The notes below the pieces were generated by a model. The model saw only the letters and a program-made list of their open reading frames with translations, had not been told where the DNA came from and ran no database searches. A stretch of DNA of 64,000 nucleotides from JANQIO01 sp036351375 (GTDB taxonomy: Bacteria; Pseudomonadota; Gammaproteobacteria; Pseudomonadales; Halieaceae): assembly GCA_036351375.1 (NCBI GenBank), contig JAZBOY010000100.1, positions 45,332 to 109,331 of the forward strand, in the 5' to 3' direction. Below are positions 7,960-16,139 of this stretch, in pieces. Within the stretch, counting starts at the first letter, position 1; each line of letters begins with the position of its first letter. The translations under genes and the position numbers were made by a program.

Positions 7960-8355
7960 ATGGACAAGGGCAGAAAATTCGAAGACCGCGCCGCCCGCCT
8001 GCTGCGCGACGCCGGCCTCAAGATCATCACTCGCAACTACCGCTGCAGGGCCGGCGAGATCGACCTGGTCTGTCGCGACGGCGACACCCTGGTATTCGTC
8101 GAGGTGCGCTTTCGCAGCGCGCGCGGCTTTGCCAGCGCCGCCGCCTCGGTGACACCTGCCAAGCAGCGCCGCCTGGTAGCCACCGCCCGGCACTACCTGC
8201 AGCAACAGCGCCTCTCGGAGCGCGTTCCCTGCCGCATCGACGTGGTGACCTTCGACAACACAGGCCCACAGCCAGGGGCCGGCGGCCGGCGACCCGGCGG
8301 CCGGCGACCCGGCAAAGATGAGATACAATGGGTCAAAAATGCCATTGGCAGCTGA
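7960..8355 (+). CDS. yraN: YraN family (UPF0102) endonuclease-fold protein
   Basis: A 131-residue protein of the UPF0102 family with a restriction-endonuclease-like fold. The conserved EDRAARLLRDAG, RCRAGEIDLVCRDGDTLVFVEVRFR and the later VPCRIDVVTFD stretches are present, containing the E-x(n)-D-x(n)-E-V-K/R type core. Its cellular role is not settled. The C-terminus carries a short direct repeat (GGRRPGGRRPG) caused by a duplicated 15-base unit, which is probably not functional. It lies 37 bases after lpoA and 3 bases before diaA. Confidence 0.9.
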   Translation: MDKGRKFEDRAARLLRDAGLKIITRNYRCRAGEIDLVCRDGDTLVFVEVRFRSARGFASAAASVTPAKQRRLVATARHYLQQQRLSERVPCRIDVVTFDNTGPQPGAGGRRPGGRRPGKDEIQWVKNAIGS

Positions 8356-8358
8356 AAC

Positions 8359-8949
8359 ATGAGCACATACGAGGTCATTGCCGAAGACTTCCAGCAGATC
8401 CTGGAACTGGTGTCGGTATCCGTCGACGAGTTGGTGGCACCACTTGATCGTGCGGTCGAGGCCTTCACCGGCGCGCTACTCGCCGAACACAAGATTCTCT
8501 GCTGCGGCAATGGCTCCGGCTCGGCGGTGGCCCAGCTGTTCAGTATTGGCCTGGTGCATCGCTACGAGCAGGAGCGGCCCGCCCTGCCCGCCCTCAACCT
8601 GAGCGGCAACGGCGCGCTGCTGACAGCCATTGGTACGGTCAGCAACAACGAGGTCTACTCACGCCAGGTGCGCGCCGTGGGCCAGGCCGGTGACGTGTTG
8701 CTGGCGGTGGCGGCGAGTGACAACAATGGCAGCGTGATCCAGGCTATTCGAGCCGCTCACGAGCGTGAGATGTTGGTGGTATTACTGAGCGGCGGCGACT
8801 GTACCGATGTATCGAGCCTGATGCTGCCGGAAGATATCGAAATCCATGTGAACTCTTCGCGGGGTCCGCGGATCATAGAAATGCAGACCATGATTGTGCA
8901 CTGCCTTTGTAAACTGATTGATCAATCCCTGTTTGGTAACTACAGCTGA
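8359..8949 (+). CDS. diaA: DiaA-like SIS-domain protein (DnaA-associating)
   Basis: A 196-residue single SIS-domain protein of the GmhA/DiaA type. The GNGSGSAVAQLFSIGLVHRY and LAVAASDNNGSVIQAIRAA stretches match the sugar-phosphate-binding fold. DiaA binds DnaA and helps initiator assembly at oriC. GmhA, the close relative, isomerises sedoheptulose-7-phosphate for LPS heptose. The C-terminus LCKLIDQSLFG and the position between yraN and dolP favour DiaA. It overlaps dolP by one base (stop/start TGATG). Confidence 0.9.
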   Translation: MSTYEVIAEDFQQILELVSVSVDELVAPLDRAVEAFTGALLAEHKILCCGNGSGSAVAQLFSIGLVHRYEQERPALPALNLSGNGALLTAIGTVSNNEVYSRQVRAVGQAGDVLLAVAASDNNGSVIQAIRAAHEREMLVVLLSGGDCTDVSSLMLPEDIEIHVNSSRGPRIIEMQTMIVHCLCKLIDQSLFGNYS

Positions 8950-9515
8950 TGAAGTACGCATTCCCCTCCCTGGCCCTCGTGTTTGCCCTCGCCCTCAGCG
9001 GCTGCGGCAGTTTTTTTGCCGCCATCGGCCCGGTAGAAGAGGATCCCGGCAAGCGCACCAAGGGTGCCCGGGTGGAAGACGAGTCAATTGAAACCAAGAG
9101 CATACGCCGCATACGCGCCCTGGGAGAGCAGTACGCAGATGCCAACGTCAGCGTTACCAGCTTCAACGGCTTCGTACTGATTACCGGCCAGGTGCCCGAG
9201 GCATCGATGAAAGCCAGCGCCTCTGACCAGATTCGTGAAATCCGCGGCGTGCGCCGCATTTACAACGAGCTGGTGGTATCCGGCAATACCTCTACCCTGA
9301 CCCGCTCCAGCGACACCTGGCTGACCACCAAGGTGAAATCGTCACTGCTGGCGGCGGAGGAGATCCAGGGCAATCGCGTCACCGTGGTGACCGAGGACGG
9401 TGTAGTGTACCTGATGGGGCTGGTCTCCCACGCCGAGGCGGAACGCATCGTCAACGTCGCACGTTCCACCGGCGGTGTCGAAAAGGTGGTGCAGATCTTC
9501 GAGTGGATTGATTAG
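8949..9515 (+). CDS. dolP: DolP (YraP), dual-BON-domain outer-membrane lipoprotein
   Basis: A 188-residue lipoprotein with a type II signal peptide ending LALSGCGS (cysteine about residue 19) and two BON domains. Each BON domain has the typical pattern (for example VSVTSFNGFVLITGQVPE and VTVVTEDGVVYLMGLVSHAEA). DolP binds anionic phospholipid and supports outer-membrane integrity and BAM function. It ends the lpoA operon. Its stop codon TAG forms the first base of a 14-bp tandem array. Confidence 0.93.
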   Translation: MKYAFPSLALVFALALSGCGSFFAAIGPVEEDPGKRTKGARVEDESIETKSIRRIRALGEQYADANVSVTSFNGFVLITGQVPEASMKASASDQIREIRGVRRIYNELVVSGNTSTLTRSSDTWLTTKVKSSLLAAEEIQGNRVTVVTEDGVVYLMGLVSHAEAERIVNVARSTGGVEKVVQIFEWID

Positions 9516-9626
9516 GTTGGGCCGCACAGGTCGGGCCGCGTAGGAGCGGCCGGCCAGGTCGGGCCGCGCAGGTCGGGCCGCGCAGGTCGGGCCGCGTAGG
9601 TCGGGCCGCGTAGGTCGGGCCTCACA
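9515..9626. repeat. Tandem array, 8 copies of a 14-bp unit
   Basis: Eight contiguous units of consensus GGTCGGGCCGCGYA fill the space between the convergent genes dolP and sspB. Units 1, 3 and 8 are degenerate and 2 and 4-7 are nearly identical. The array begins at the last base of the dolP stop codon. The 14-bp period excludes coding repeats. Its core CGGGCCGCGCAGG also occurs, on the other strand, in the 28-bp array at 40923-41020. Confidence 0.85.
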
Positions 9627-9634
9627 GCCCGCAG

Positions 9635-10075
9635 CTACTTGACGACTTTCAGCGAGGGGCGCTTGTCGCCGCCGTTCTTGCCACCGCCATTCTTGTCGCC
9701 GTTCTTGCCGGGTGAGCCTCCACCCCCCGGCGGCCCTTCCGGGGGCTCGGGCCAGGGATTGTCATCGCGGTCGAATACCATTCCCTGGCCGTTCTCGCGG
9801 GCGTAAATGCCGACCACCGAAGCCATCGGCACAAATACATCGATGGGCACTCCGCCGAAGCGACCGTTGAAGTGCATGGCGTCGTTGTCGATCACCAGGT
9901 CGACCACGGCGTTGGGCGAGATGTTGAGCACGATCTGGCCGTCCTTCACGTACTGCTGTGGTACGTCGACTCCGGCCTCTTCCGCATTGACCAGCACATA
10001 GGGCGTGCAGTCGTTATCCAGGATCCACTCGTACAGCGCCCGCATCACATACGGCCTGCTGGAACTCATGGTCAT
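9635..10075 (-). CDS. sspB: SspB, ClpXP specificity adaptor
   Basis: A 146-residue adaptor that delivers ssrA-tagged proteins to ClpXP. The folded N-terminal domain has the family pattern (RPYVMRALYEWILDNDCTPY, GVDVPQQYVKDGQIVLNISP, FGGVPIDVFVPM). It is followed by a flexible Gly/Lys/Pro-rich linker and the ClpX-binding tail RPSLKVVK. The frame continues upstream to 10258 but without SspB similarity. ATG 10075 (or 10069) gives the family start. It follows sspA by 23 bases as in most gammaproteobacteria. Confidence 0.95.
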   Translation of the reverse strand: MTMSSSRPYVMRALYEWILDNDCTPYVLVNAEEAGVDVPQQYVKDGQIVLNISPNAVVDLVIDNDAMHFNGRFGGVPIDVFVPMASVVGIYARENGQGMVFDRDDNPWPEPPEGPPGGGGSPGKNGDKNGGGKNGGDKRPSLKVVK

Positions 10076-10098
10076 GGTATGAGGGTCCGACGCGCGCC

Positions 10099-10731
10099 CT
10101 AGAGGCGCATCTCCCGCTCCTGCTCGGTGAGACTGGACTGGAAGGCATCGCGGTTGAATACGCGATCCATATAGGCCAGCAAGGGCTTGCTCTGCTTGGT
10201 AGAGCGGAACTCGATACCAAGGGTCGGCAGGCGCCACAGCACCGGCGCCAGGCAGCAATCCACCAGCGTGAATTCCTCACTCATGAAGAAAGGCTTTTCG
10301 CCAAAGATCGGCGCCACGGCCAGCAGGCCCTCGCGCAGTTCCTTGGTGCACTTCTCCACAACGTTGTCGGAGCGGGTGTTCTGGATCTGGTCTACCAGCG
10401 CACACCAGTCCTTCTCGATACGGTGGATGTAGAGACGGCTCTCGGCCCGCGCCACCGGGTACACCGGCAGCAGTGGCGGGTGAGGGAAGCGCTCGTCGAG
10501 ATACTCCATCATGACCTTGGACTCGTACAGCACCAGGTCGCGGTCGACCAGGGTCGGCAGTGAGTTATAGGGGTTCAGCTCCGCGAGCTCTTCCGGGGGA
10601 TGGCCGGCGTCGACTTCGACCACGTCGACAGTTACGCCCTTTTCAGCAAGTACGATGCGGACACGGTGACTGTAGTGGCTCTCACTGTCCGAGAAAAACG
10701 TCATTGAAGACCGCTTGGCGACAACACCCAT
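10099..10731 (-). CDS. sspA: SspA, stringent starvation protein A
   Basis: A 210-residue GST-fold protein that binds RNA polymerase and alters sigma-70 promoter use under starvation and acid stress. The thioredoxin-like N-terminal domain (MTFFSDSESHYSHRVRIVLAEKGV, then NPYNSLPTLVDRDLVLYESKVMMEYLDERFPHP) and the alpha-helical C-terminal domain are typical. The ATG at 10731 has a GGGGGAA ribosome-binding site. It lies downstream of the bc1 genes, separated by a hairpin. Confidence 0.94.
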   Translation of the reverse strand: MGVVAKRSSMTFFSDSESHYSHRVRIVLAEKGVTVDVVEVDAGHPPEELAELNPYNSLPTLVDRDLVLYESKVMMEYLDERFPHPPLLPVYPVARAESRLYIHRIEKDWCALVDQIQNTRSDNVVEKCTKELREGLLAVAPIFGEKPFFMSEEFTLVDCCLAPVLWRLPTLGIEFRSTKQSKPLLAYMDRVFNRDAFQSSLTEQEREMRL

Positions 10732-10763
10732 GGAATTCCCCCAGGAATAGAATTATTAGTGAT

Positions 10764-10788
10764 CAGAGGCGCAGCTATTGCGCCCCTG
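10764..10788 (-). terminator. Hairpin between cytochrome bc1 and sspA, possible attenuator
   Basis: On the minus strand CAGGGGCGC and GCGCCTCTG form a 9-bp stem with one G-T pair and a 7-base loop. No run of T follows, so it is a weak terminator at best and may only partly separate petBC from sspA. Confidence 0.4.
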
Positions 10789-10797
10789 AGACGTCGG

Positions 10798-12825
10798 CTA
10801 GTGGACGTCTTTCCAGTACTCGCGGTTCAGCAGCCACGCGAACACAAAGAAGATGGCAATAAACAGCAGCACATAAACACCGATGCGCTTGCGATCAATG
10901 GCTGACGGCTCACCGACATAAGCGAGAAAGTTGACCAGATCGAAGACGGCCGCGTCAAATTCCTCGGGGCTCATGGTGCCCTCTTCCACCAGCGTGAAGC
11001 TGCCGCAGGGATCGTCGAGAATATCCTGGTTGGTCAGCGGATCGCGCTTTACACCACCGTTGGCGGCAGTAGTCGGGCCGGCAGCACACTCCTGCAGGCC
11101 CTGCAGCTCGATCAGCGCATGGGGCATGCCCGAATTGGGGAATGCCTTGTTATTCACGCCCAGCGGGCGGCTGGGATCTGCATAAAAAGTGCGCAGGTAG
11201 GTGTACAGGTAGTCGGTGCTCTTGGAGCGAGCGATCAGGGAAAGATCCGGCGGAACTACACCAAACCATTGCTTGCCCAGTGTTTCCGTCATGGAGTTGT
11301 CCATCAGGTCGCCGATCTTGTGATCCCGGTTCATCACCAGGTACTCCTCGGCCAGATCCTTGGGAATATCCAGGTCGCTGGCGACCCGCGTATAGCGCGA
11401 GTATTTCAGCGAATGGCAGCCAGAACAGTAGCTCATGTAGAGGCCTGCACCGTGCTGCAGGGAGGCCTTGTCAGTCAGGTCTGGCTCCATGTGATCGAGC
11501 TGAATGCCGGGGCCGCCGGCTGCCACCGCCTTGAGTGGCAGCACAGTCAGAACCGCAATCAGCGCCAGCACGCCCAGCGAGCCAAGAGGGCCAATACCAC
11601 CCTTCATGTTCACACGCTCCGGTACCGGCTTGGTCTTTTCCATGCTGGTCCAGACGGGCATCAGCAGGAAGAAGGCAAAGTAGAGGACCGAGCAAATCTG
11701 CGCCAGCAGAGTCCGGCCAGGCGTTGGCGTCCACACGCCCAGCACGCCGAGGATGATGAACGACACCACAAACACCACCAGGGCTACCTTGGTAATGTTG
11801 CCGCGGTAGCGCCACGACTTGACCGGGCTGCGGTCGAGCCAGGGCAGCAGAAACGGAATGGCTACTGATGCGGCAAAGGCCACGAAGCCCCAGAACTTGT
11901 CAGGCACCGCGCGCAATACTGAGTAGAACGGCGTGAAGTACCAGACCGGTGCAATGTGCTCAGGCGTCTTGAGGTTGTTGGCCTCTTCAAAGTTGGCGTA
12001 CTCGAGGAAGTAACCGCCCATTTCCGGGGCGAAGAACATCACCGCGCAGAACACGAACAGGAACACACCAATGGCCTGCAGGTCGTGGACCGAGTAATAG
12101 GGGTGGAAGGCGATGCCGTCGAGCGGAATGCCGTTTTCATCCTTGTGCTTCTTGATGTCCACGCCATCGGGATTGTTGGAGCCCACCTCGTGCAGCGCCA
12201 GGATGTGCAGCACTACCAGCGCCAGCAGTACGATAGGCAGGGCCACCACGTGCAGGGCGAAGAAGCGGTTCAGGGTAATGCCGGAGATCAGGTAATCACC
12301 GCGGATCCAGGTCACGATGTCTTCGCCCACCACGGGTATCGCGCCGAAAAGCGAGATGATCACCTGGGCACCCCAGTAGGACATCTGGCCCCAGGGCAAT
12401 ACATAGCCCACGAAAGCTTCAGCCATCAGCACGACGAAAATCAGCATGCCGAAAATCCAGATCAGCTCACGGGGCTTCTTGTACGACCCGTAGATAAGCG
12501 CACGGTACATGTGCATGTATACCACCACGAAAAACGCCGAAGCGCCGGTGGAGTGCATGTAGCGGAGAATCCAGCCGTAGTCGACATCACGCATGATGTA
12601 TTCGACCGACGCGAACGCGTCGTCAGAGCTGGGGACATAGTTCATCGTCAGCCAGATGCCGGTCAGCAGCTGGTTGACGAGTACTACCAGCGAGAAAACC
12701 CCGAAGTAGTAGAAGAAATTGAAGTTCTTGGGCGCGTAATACTGCCCCATGTGCGTGTTCCACGCACGCATGATAGGCAGGCGGGCATCGACCCAATCGC
12801 GCAGCCCTACCAATGCATTGTTCAT
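10798..12825 (-). CDS. petBC: Fused cytochrome b / cytochrome c1 of the bc1 complex (FbcH-like)
   Basis: One uninterrupted 675-codon frame encodes both subunits. Residues 1 to about 405 are cytochrome b, with eight or so membrane segments, haem-ligand histidines in YMHSTGASAF and FFALHVV, and the Qo motif as PVWY. At KPVPERV, where cytochrome b normally ends, the frame continues through Met407 into a signal-peptide-like stretch (LGVLALIAVLTVLPLKAVAA). Cytochrome c1 follows, with CSGCH haem motif at 467-471, the GMPHAL methionine region and a C-terminal membrane anchor. Separate petB and petC genes are the commoner arrangement; Bradyrhizobium fbcH is the known fused, cleaved case. Signal peptidase cleavage after AVAA is inferred. 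The start overlaps petA (TGATG). Confidence 0.93.
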   Translation of the reverse strand: MNNALVGLRDWVDARLPIMRAWNTHMGQYYAPKNFNFFYYFGVFSLVVLVNQLLTGIWLTMNYVPSSDDAFASVEYIMRDVDYGWILRYMHSTGASAFFVVVYMHMYRALIYGSYKKPRELIWIFGMLIFVVLMAEAFVGYVLPWGQMSYWGAQVIISLFGAIPVVGEDIVTWIRGDYLISGITLNRFFALHVVALPIVLLALVVLHILALHEVGSNNPDGVDIKKHKDENGIPLDGIAFHPYYSVHDLQAIGVFLFVFCAVMFFAPEMGGYFLEYANFEEANNLKTPEHIAPVWYFTPFYSVLRAVPDKFWGFVAFAASVAIPFLLPWLDRSPVKSWRYRGNITKVALVVFVVSFIILGVLGVWTPTPGRTLLAQICSVLYFAFFLLMPVWTSMEKTKPVPERVNMKGGIGPLGSLGVLALIAVLTVLPLKAVAAGGPGIQLDHMEPDLTDKASLQHGAGLYMSYCSGCHSLKYSRYTRVASDLDIPKDLAEEYLVMNRDHKIGDLMDNSMTETLGKQWFGVVPPDLSLIARSKSTDYLYTYLRTFYADPSRPLGVNNKAFPNSGMPHALIELQGLQECAAGPTTAANGGVKRDPLTNQDILDDPCGSFTLVEEGTMSPEEFDAAVFDLVNFLAYVGEPSAIDRKRIGVYVLLFIAIFFVFAWLLNREYWKDVH

Positions 12826-13421
12826 CAGGCGACCTCCTCATCCACACCGATAACCAGTGTGATTTCGTCCTCAAAGGAATACGGGGGAACAACCAGGTTG
12901 GTTGAGGCCGGCACCCCGGAATACACTCGTCCGGCCAGGTCGAACTTGGAACCGTGGCAAGGGCAGAAGAAGCCGCCGCGCCAGTCGTCGCCGCCGAGGT
13001 CGGCCGCGCCCACTTCGGGGCGAAACTTCGGCGCACAACCCAGGTGCGTGCAGAGCCCCACGAACACCATTATTTCAGGTTTAATGGCACGGGCCCGACC
13101 TTCCACGTACGCCGGCTGGTCTGAAATTTCCGAATCGGGGTCCTTCAGTTTGCCGTCCAGGCGCTCAAGATCGGCCAGTTGCTCTTCGGTACGCCGCAAC
13201 ACGTAAACCGGTTTGCCCCGCCACTCGACAACTGACATCTGGCCTGCTTCGATCTTGCTGATGTCAAATTTGACCGGTGCACCGGCCGCTTCGGCTTTTG
13301 CACTGGGATTCCAGGAGCCCACAAAGGGCACCGCCACGCCAACCACACCGGCGACGCCGACTGCGCTGGTGGCCGCGGTCAGAAACCGACGGCGACCGGT
13401 ATTGACCGTATCACTGCTCAT
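12825..13421 (-). CDS. petA: Rieske iron-sulfur subunit of cytochrome bc1
   Basis: A 198-residue protein carrying the [2Fe-2S] cluster that takes electrons from ubiquinol. The N-terminal twin-arginine-type sequence GRRRFLTAATSAVGVAG serves as both Tat signal and membrane anchor. The cluster ligands are in CTHLGC and CPCHGSKFD. The frame extends upstream to 13493, but ATG 13421 (MSSDTVNTGRRRF) has a GGGAGAAG ribosome-binding site and gives the family length. It heads the petA-petBC operon. Confidence 0.95.
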   Translation of the reverse strand: MSSDTVNTGRRRFLTAATSAVGVAGVVGVAVPFVGSWNPSAKAEAAGAPVKFDISKIEAGQMSVVEWRGKPVYVLRRTEEQLADLERLDGKLKDPDSEISDQPAYVEGRARAIKPEIMVFVGLCTHLGCAPKFRPEVGAADLGGDDWRGGFFCPCHGSKFDLAGRVYSGVPASTNLVVPPYSFEDEITLVIGVDEEVA

Positions 13422-13644
13422 GCACTTCTCTCCCAATTTCACCAGCCATATAACGGCTGTAGTTGCATTCCCGCCCGTGGCCACTTCAGCCAAGGCTTAT
13501 CCGCTGTCTTACCTAAATGACCCGGAGGCAGGAGGGGGGACAAAATTTAACCGGTGCAAATGGTAATGACTTTGCCCTTCCCTGACAAGGAAAAGCACCT
13601 AAGTGTCGGTATTTTCGGGAATTTCTCAGACAAGATGCGAACAG

Positions 13645-13678
13645 AAAAATGCCCGGAAACCGCTTTCGGCCCGGGCAT
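13645..13678 (-). terminator. Rho-independent terminator of rplM-rpsI
   Basis: On the minus strand an 8-bp stem (ATGCCCGG / CCGGGCAT, 13649-13678) with a 14-base loop is followed by a run of five T. It lies about 60 bases after the rpsI stop and ahead of petA. Confidence 0.8.
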
Positions 13679-13736
13679 CTGTATTCGCGATAGTTTTGCT
13701 TAAGCGTGCGGGCGTGAGCGCCCACCCGGCAAAAGA

Positions 13737-14129
13737 TTAACGCTTGGAGAACTGCGGACGCTTGCGCGCCTTGCGCAGGCCAACTTTCTTCCGCTCGACC
13801 GCACGTGCGTCGCGGGTAACAAAGCCGGCGCCGCGCAGTGTGCCGCGCAGGGACTCGTCGTACTCCATGAGCGCACGGGTGATGCCGTGACGAATCGCAC
13901 CGGCTTGGCCGAAGCTGCCGCCACCGGCAACCGTTACGTTGATGTCGAACTTGTCTTCCGTCTCGGTGAGCTGCAGCGGCTGGCGCACAATCATGCGTGC
14001 CACTTCGCGACCGAAGTACTGATCCAGCGGCTTGCTGTTGACGGTGATGTTGCCGTCACCGTTCTTGATGAATACACGGGCCGTGGAGGTCTTGCGGCGG
14101 CCGGTGCCGTAGTATTGGGTTGCAGACAT
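13737..14129 (-). CDS. rpsI: Ribosomal protein uS9
   Basis: A 130-residue small-subunit protein. It begins MSATQYYGTGRRKTSTARVF, has the conserved GGGSFGQAGAIRHGITRAL stretch and ends in the basic tail KKVGLRKARKRPQFSKR, whose last residues contact P-site tRNA. It follows rplM after 9 bases, in the universal rplM-rpsI pair. Confidence 0.98.
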   Translation of the reverse strand: MSATQYYGTGRRKTSTARVFIKNGDGNITVNSKPLDQYFGREVARMIVRQPLQLTETEDKFDINVTVAGGGSFGQAGAIRHGITRALMEYDESLRGTLRGAGFVTRDARAVERKKVGLRKARKRPQFSKR

Positions 14130-14138
14130 AGTTTGACC

Positions 14139-14567
14139 TTAGATATTCAGGGGCTGGGGCTGCTGAGCCGTGTGCGGATGCTCGGCGCCGGCATACACTT
14201 TCAGTTTCTTGAACATCGCGCGACCCAGCGGGTTGCGCGGCAGCATGCCCTTGACGGCACCCTGGAGCACACGCTCCGGCGCCTTGTCGATCAGCTTCTC
14301 GAACGACATGCTCTTCAGACCACCCGGGTAGCCGGTGTGGTGGTGGTACATCTTGTCGGTTGCCTTGGCACCGGTCACCTTGATCTTCTCGGCGTTGATC
14401 ACGACGATGTAATCACCGGTGTCCACGTGCGGCGTGTATTCAGGCTTGTGCTTGCCGCGCAGGCGGTGCGCGATCTCGCTGGCGAGGCGACCCAGGGTTT
14501 TCTCCGAGGCATCGACTACGAACCAGTCGCGCTGCACGTCTTCTGCTTTTGCGCTGTAAGTCTTCAT
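14139..14567 (-). CDS. rplM: Ribosomal protein uL13
   Basis: A 142-residue large-subunit protein with the family pattern: MKTYSAKAEDVQRDWFVVDA at the start, then LASEIAHRLRGKHK, GDYIVVINAEKI, HTGYPGGLKS and GMLPRNPLGR. It is the first gene of the rplM-rpsI operon, driven by the promoter at 14616-14644. Confidence 0.98.
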   Translation of the reverse strand: MKTYSAKAEDVQRDWFVVDASEKTLGRLASEIAHRLRGKHKPEYTPHVDTGDYIVVINAEKIKVTGAKATDKMYHHHTGYPGGLKSMSFEKLIDKAPERVLQGAVKGMLPRNPLGRAMFKKLKVYAGAEHPHTAQQPQPLNI

Positions 14568-14615
14568 TCTGCTTTCTACTTAGCCTCCGGGAGGCCTCCA
14601 TTTTCGAGAGCGCGA

Positions 14616-14644
14616 ATTCTACAGTTGCACCCCCTTCATTACAA
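14616..14644 (-). promoter_or_regulatory. Sigma-70 promoter of rplM-rpsI
   Basis: On the minus strand TTGTAA (14639-14644), 17 bases, then TAGAAT (14616-14621), about 50 bases upstream of rplM. The leader between promoter and gene contains a small GCCTCC/GGAGGC hairpin that could sequester the ribosome-binding region. Confidence 0.65.
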
Positions 14645-14681
14645 GCCCGCGACAAGCGGTTTTTCTCAGGAATTCACGAGC

Positions 14682-15428
14682 TTACGCCATCCCGCAACTG
14701 GCCACTGCTTGTAGCTCCAGGGCCCCGATTTCGCCGGACCCCAGCCACTCAAGGCATTCCAGCGAAAGCCCTCGCCGCAGACCGCACAGGGCCAGGCTGT
14801 GGCCCTCCATCTCCGCCAGCCACTGGCTGGTGGACTCTGCGGCCCCGGGGACCAGGCACTCCAGGCGGCTGCCATCGAGCCGGTAGCCCACTTCACCGAG
14901 GGCCGTGGGCAGGGCACCGCCATGGGCCTTGGTCCAGGCCTCCTTGAGAGTCCAGAGCCGGTAGAAATGCCGGTAGTAGTCCTCGCCGTCCAGGCGCTCG
15001 AGCTGCTCGGTCTCCGGTGCCGAAAAGTAGCGCCGCGCCAGCCGCGCCACCGGCCTGTGGCGCTCGAGCTGCTGCACGTCGACCCCCACCGGAACCCCGC
15101 CTGTTACCGCTACGACCAGCCAGCTCCCGGAGTGGCTCAGGTTGAACTCCAGTGGCACTTTCTGTACCAGCTCATCGGCCAGCTGCGGCTTGCCGTGACG
15201 GCCGGTCTCAAACACCCAGTCGGCGGGCGCCACGTCCGCATAGCGGGTCAGCAGGTAGCGCAGCCAGGTACGGCCCAGCGCCGCATCGCGATGTCGGCTG
15301 CGCTCTGTTTCGCTGAGTACGCTGTCGTCCAGTGCCTCGGCCCGCTCCGGAGGGCACAGCCATAAGTGAACCTGGGTCGGGCCCGGTAGCTCAGAAGCGC
15401 TGGATTTGCTTGCCGATAAGGCGGTCAC
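14682..15428 (-). CDS. Sfp-type 4'-phosphopantetheinyl transferase
   Basis: A 248-residue enzyme that moves 4'-phosphopantetheine from CoA to a carrier-protein serine. The Sfp-family motifs are clear: GRHGKPQL, FNLSHSGSW, the metal-binding GVDVQ and FYRLWTLKEAWTKAHG. It is larger than AcpS (about 125 residues), so it is the broad-specificity type. It is the last gene of a four-gene minus-strand run (sulfotransferase, glycosyltransferase, 2OG oxygenase, PPTase) and overlaps the oxygenase gene by 38 bases. The unusual ACP at 37197 is a plausible substrate (inference). Confidence 0.88.
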   Translation of the reverse strand: MTALSASKSSASELPGPTQVHLWLCPPERAEALDDSVLSETERSRHRDAALGRTWLRYLLTRYADVAPADWVFETGRHGKPQLADELVQKVPLEFNLSHSGSWLVVAVTGGVPVGVDVQQLERHRPVARLARRYFSAPETEQLERLDGEDYYRHFYRLWTLKEAWTKAHGGALPTALGEVGYRLDGSRLECLVPGAAESTSQWLAEMEGHSLALCGLRRGLSLECLEWLGSGEIGALELQAVASCGMA

Positions 15429-16107
15429 GCACCTTCCAGAACAGGTTGTCGGGGTTTACCACGACGATAAAGATGCGGCGCAGCCGATCTTCCGGGCAAT
15501 GGATGGGCCGTACCGCGTGCCAGGCGTGATCGGTACGCAACATCAGGGCACTGTAGTTGCCGATGGAATCCATCTCGTGGACCGAATCGAACTCTTCCAG
15601 GGCCGGGGCCGAGTCATAGCTGAGGCGGCCGCCGTCGTCGAGTACCAGGGTGGAACCGCCCCAGGCCGGGTCCCAGTCTTCCTCGGAATTGAAGTAAAAC
15701 AGGTGGGATCCGTGCTCGCGGCGGGCGTCGCAGTGGGGTGACACGTCGCAGCCGGTCGGGGTGTAGTGCCAGTGAAAACGGAACTCGGCTTTTTTCGCAC
15801 CCAGCAGACGCTCAATCTCGCGCCGGTAGTCATCGCTGCACAGCTCGCCAATAAACTCTTTCCACGGCAGCGGGACCTCGGTGTCCGGGGTGTATTCCAG
15901 GGAATAGCGATCGTGCGGTGCCTGGCCGGCGCGACGCTCCTTGCCGAAGATCTCACCAAAGGTCTCCAGCGGTGGCATGTTATGCAACAGGTCCTGGAAG
16001 CCCTGCTCGGTCAGCAGCCCCTCGGTGTTGAAGAAGGGGTAGGGTTTGGTCGCCATGAACTCCTCGCGGCCGAGGCTGCGGAGCTTCTCGATATCCAGGT
16101 ACTTCAT
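15391..16107 (-). CDS. 2OG-Fe(II) oxygenase-like protein (copy 1)
   Basis: A 238-residue cytoplasmic protein with the prolyl-hydroxylase-like double-stranded beta-helix pattern. The HxD iron site is in SPHCDAR, the distal histidine is in DHAWHAVRP, and a downstream RRIF arginine could bind 2-oxoglutarate. Such enzymes hydroxylate proteins, lipids or small molecules; the substrate here is unknown. A GGAGAG ribosome-binding site precedes ATG 16107. It lies 32 bases after the glycosyltransferase gene in the same run. A second oxygenase of the same fold is at 29186. Confidence 0.72.
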   Translation of the reverse strand: MKYLDIEKLRSLGREEFMATKPYPFFNTEGLLTEQGFQDLLHNMPPLETFGEIFGKERRAGQAPHDRYSLEYTPDTEVPLPWKEFIGELCSDDYRREIERLLGAKKAEFRFHWHYTPTGCDVSPHCDARREHGSHLFYFNSEEDWDPAWGGSTLVLDDGGRLSYDSAPALEEFDSVHEMDSIGNYSALMLRTDHAWHAVRPIHCPEDRLRRIFIVVVNPDNLFWKVRDRLIGKQIQRF

Positions 16108-16139
16108 TTACAGCTCTCCAGTGATCTTCTGCCGGCGGC

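Noticed and set aside
9515..9626. CRISPR array
   Set aside because: The 14-bp units are contiguous with no spacers and no cas genes are near. The same holds for the arrays at 21040 and 40923.
11956..13206. Plus-strand open frame of 416 codons over the cytochrome b and Rieske genes
   Set aside because: It is the antisense of unmistakable cytochrome b and Rieske genes and shows no domain.
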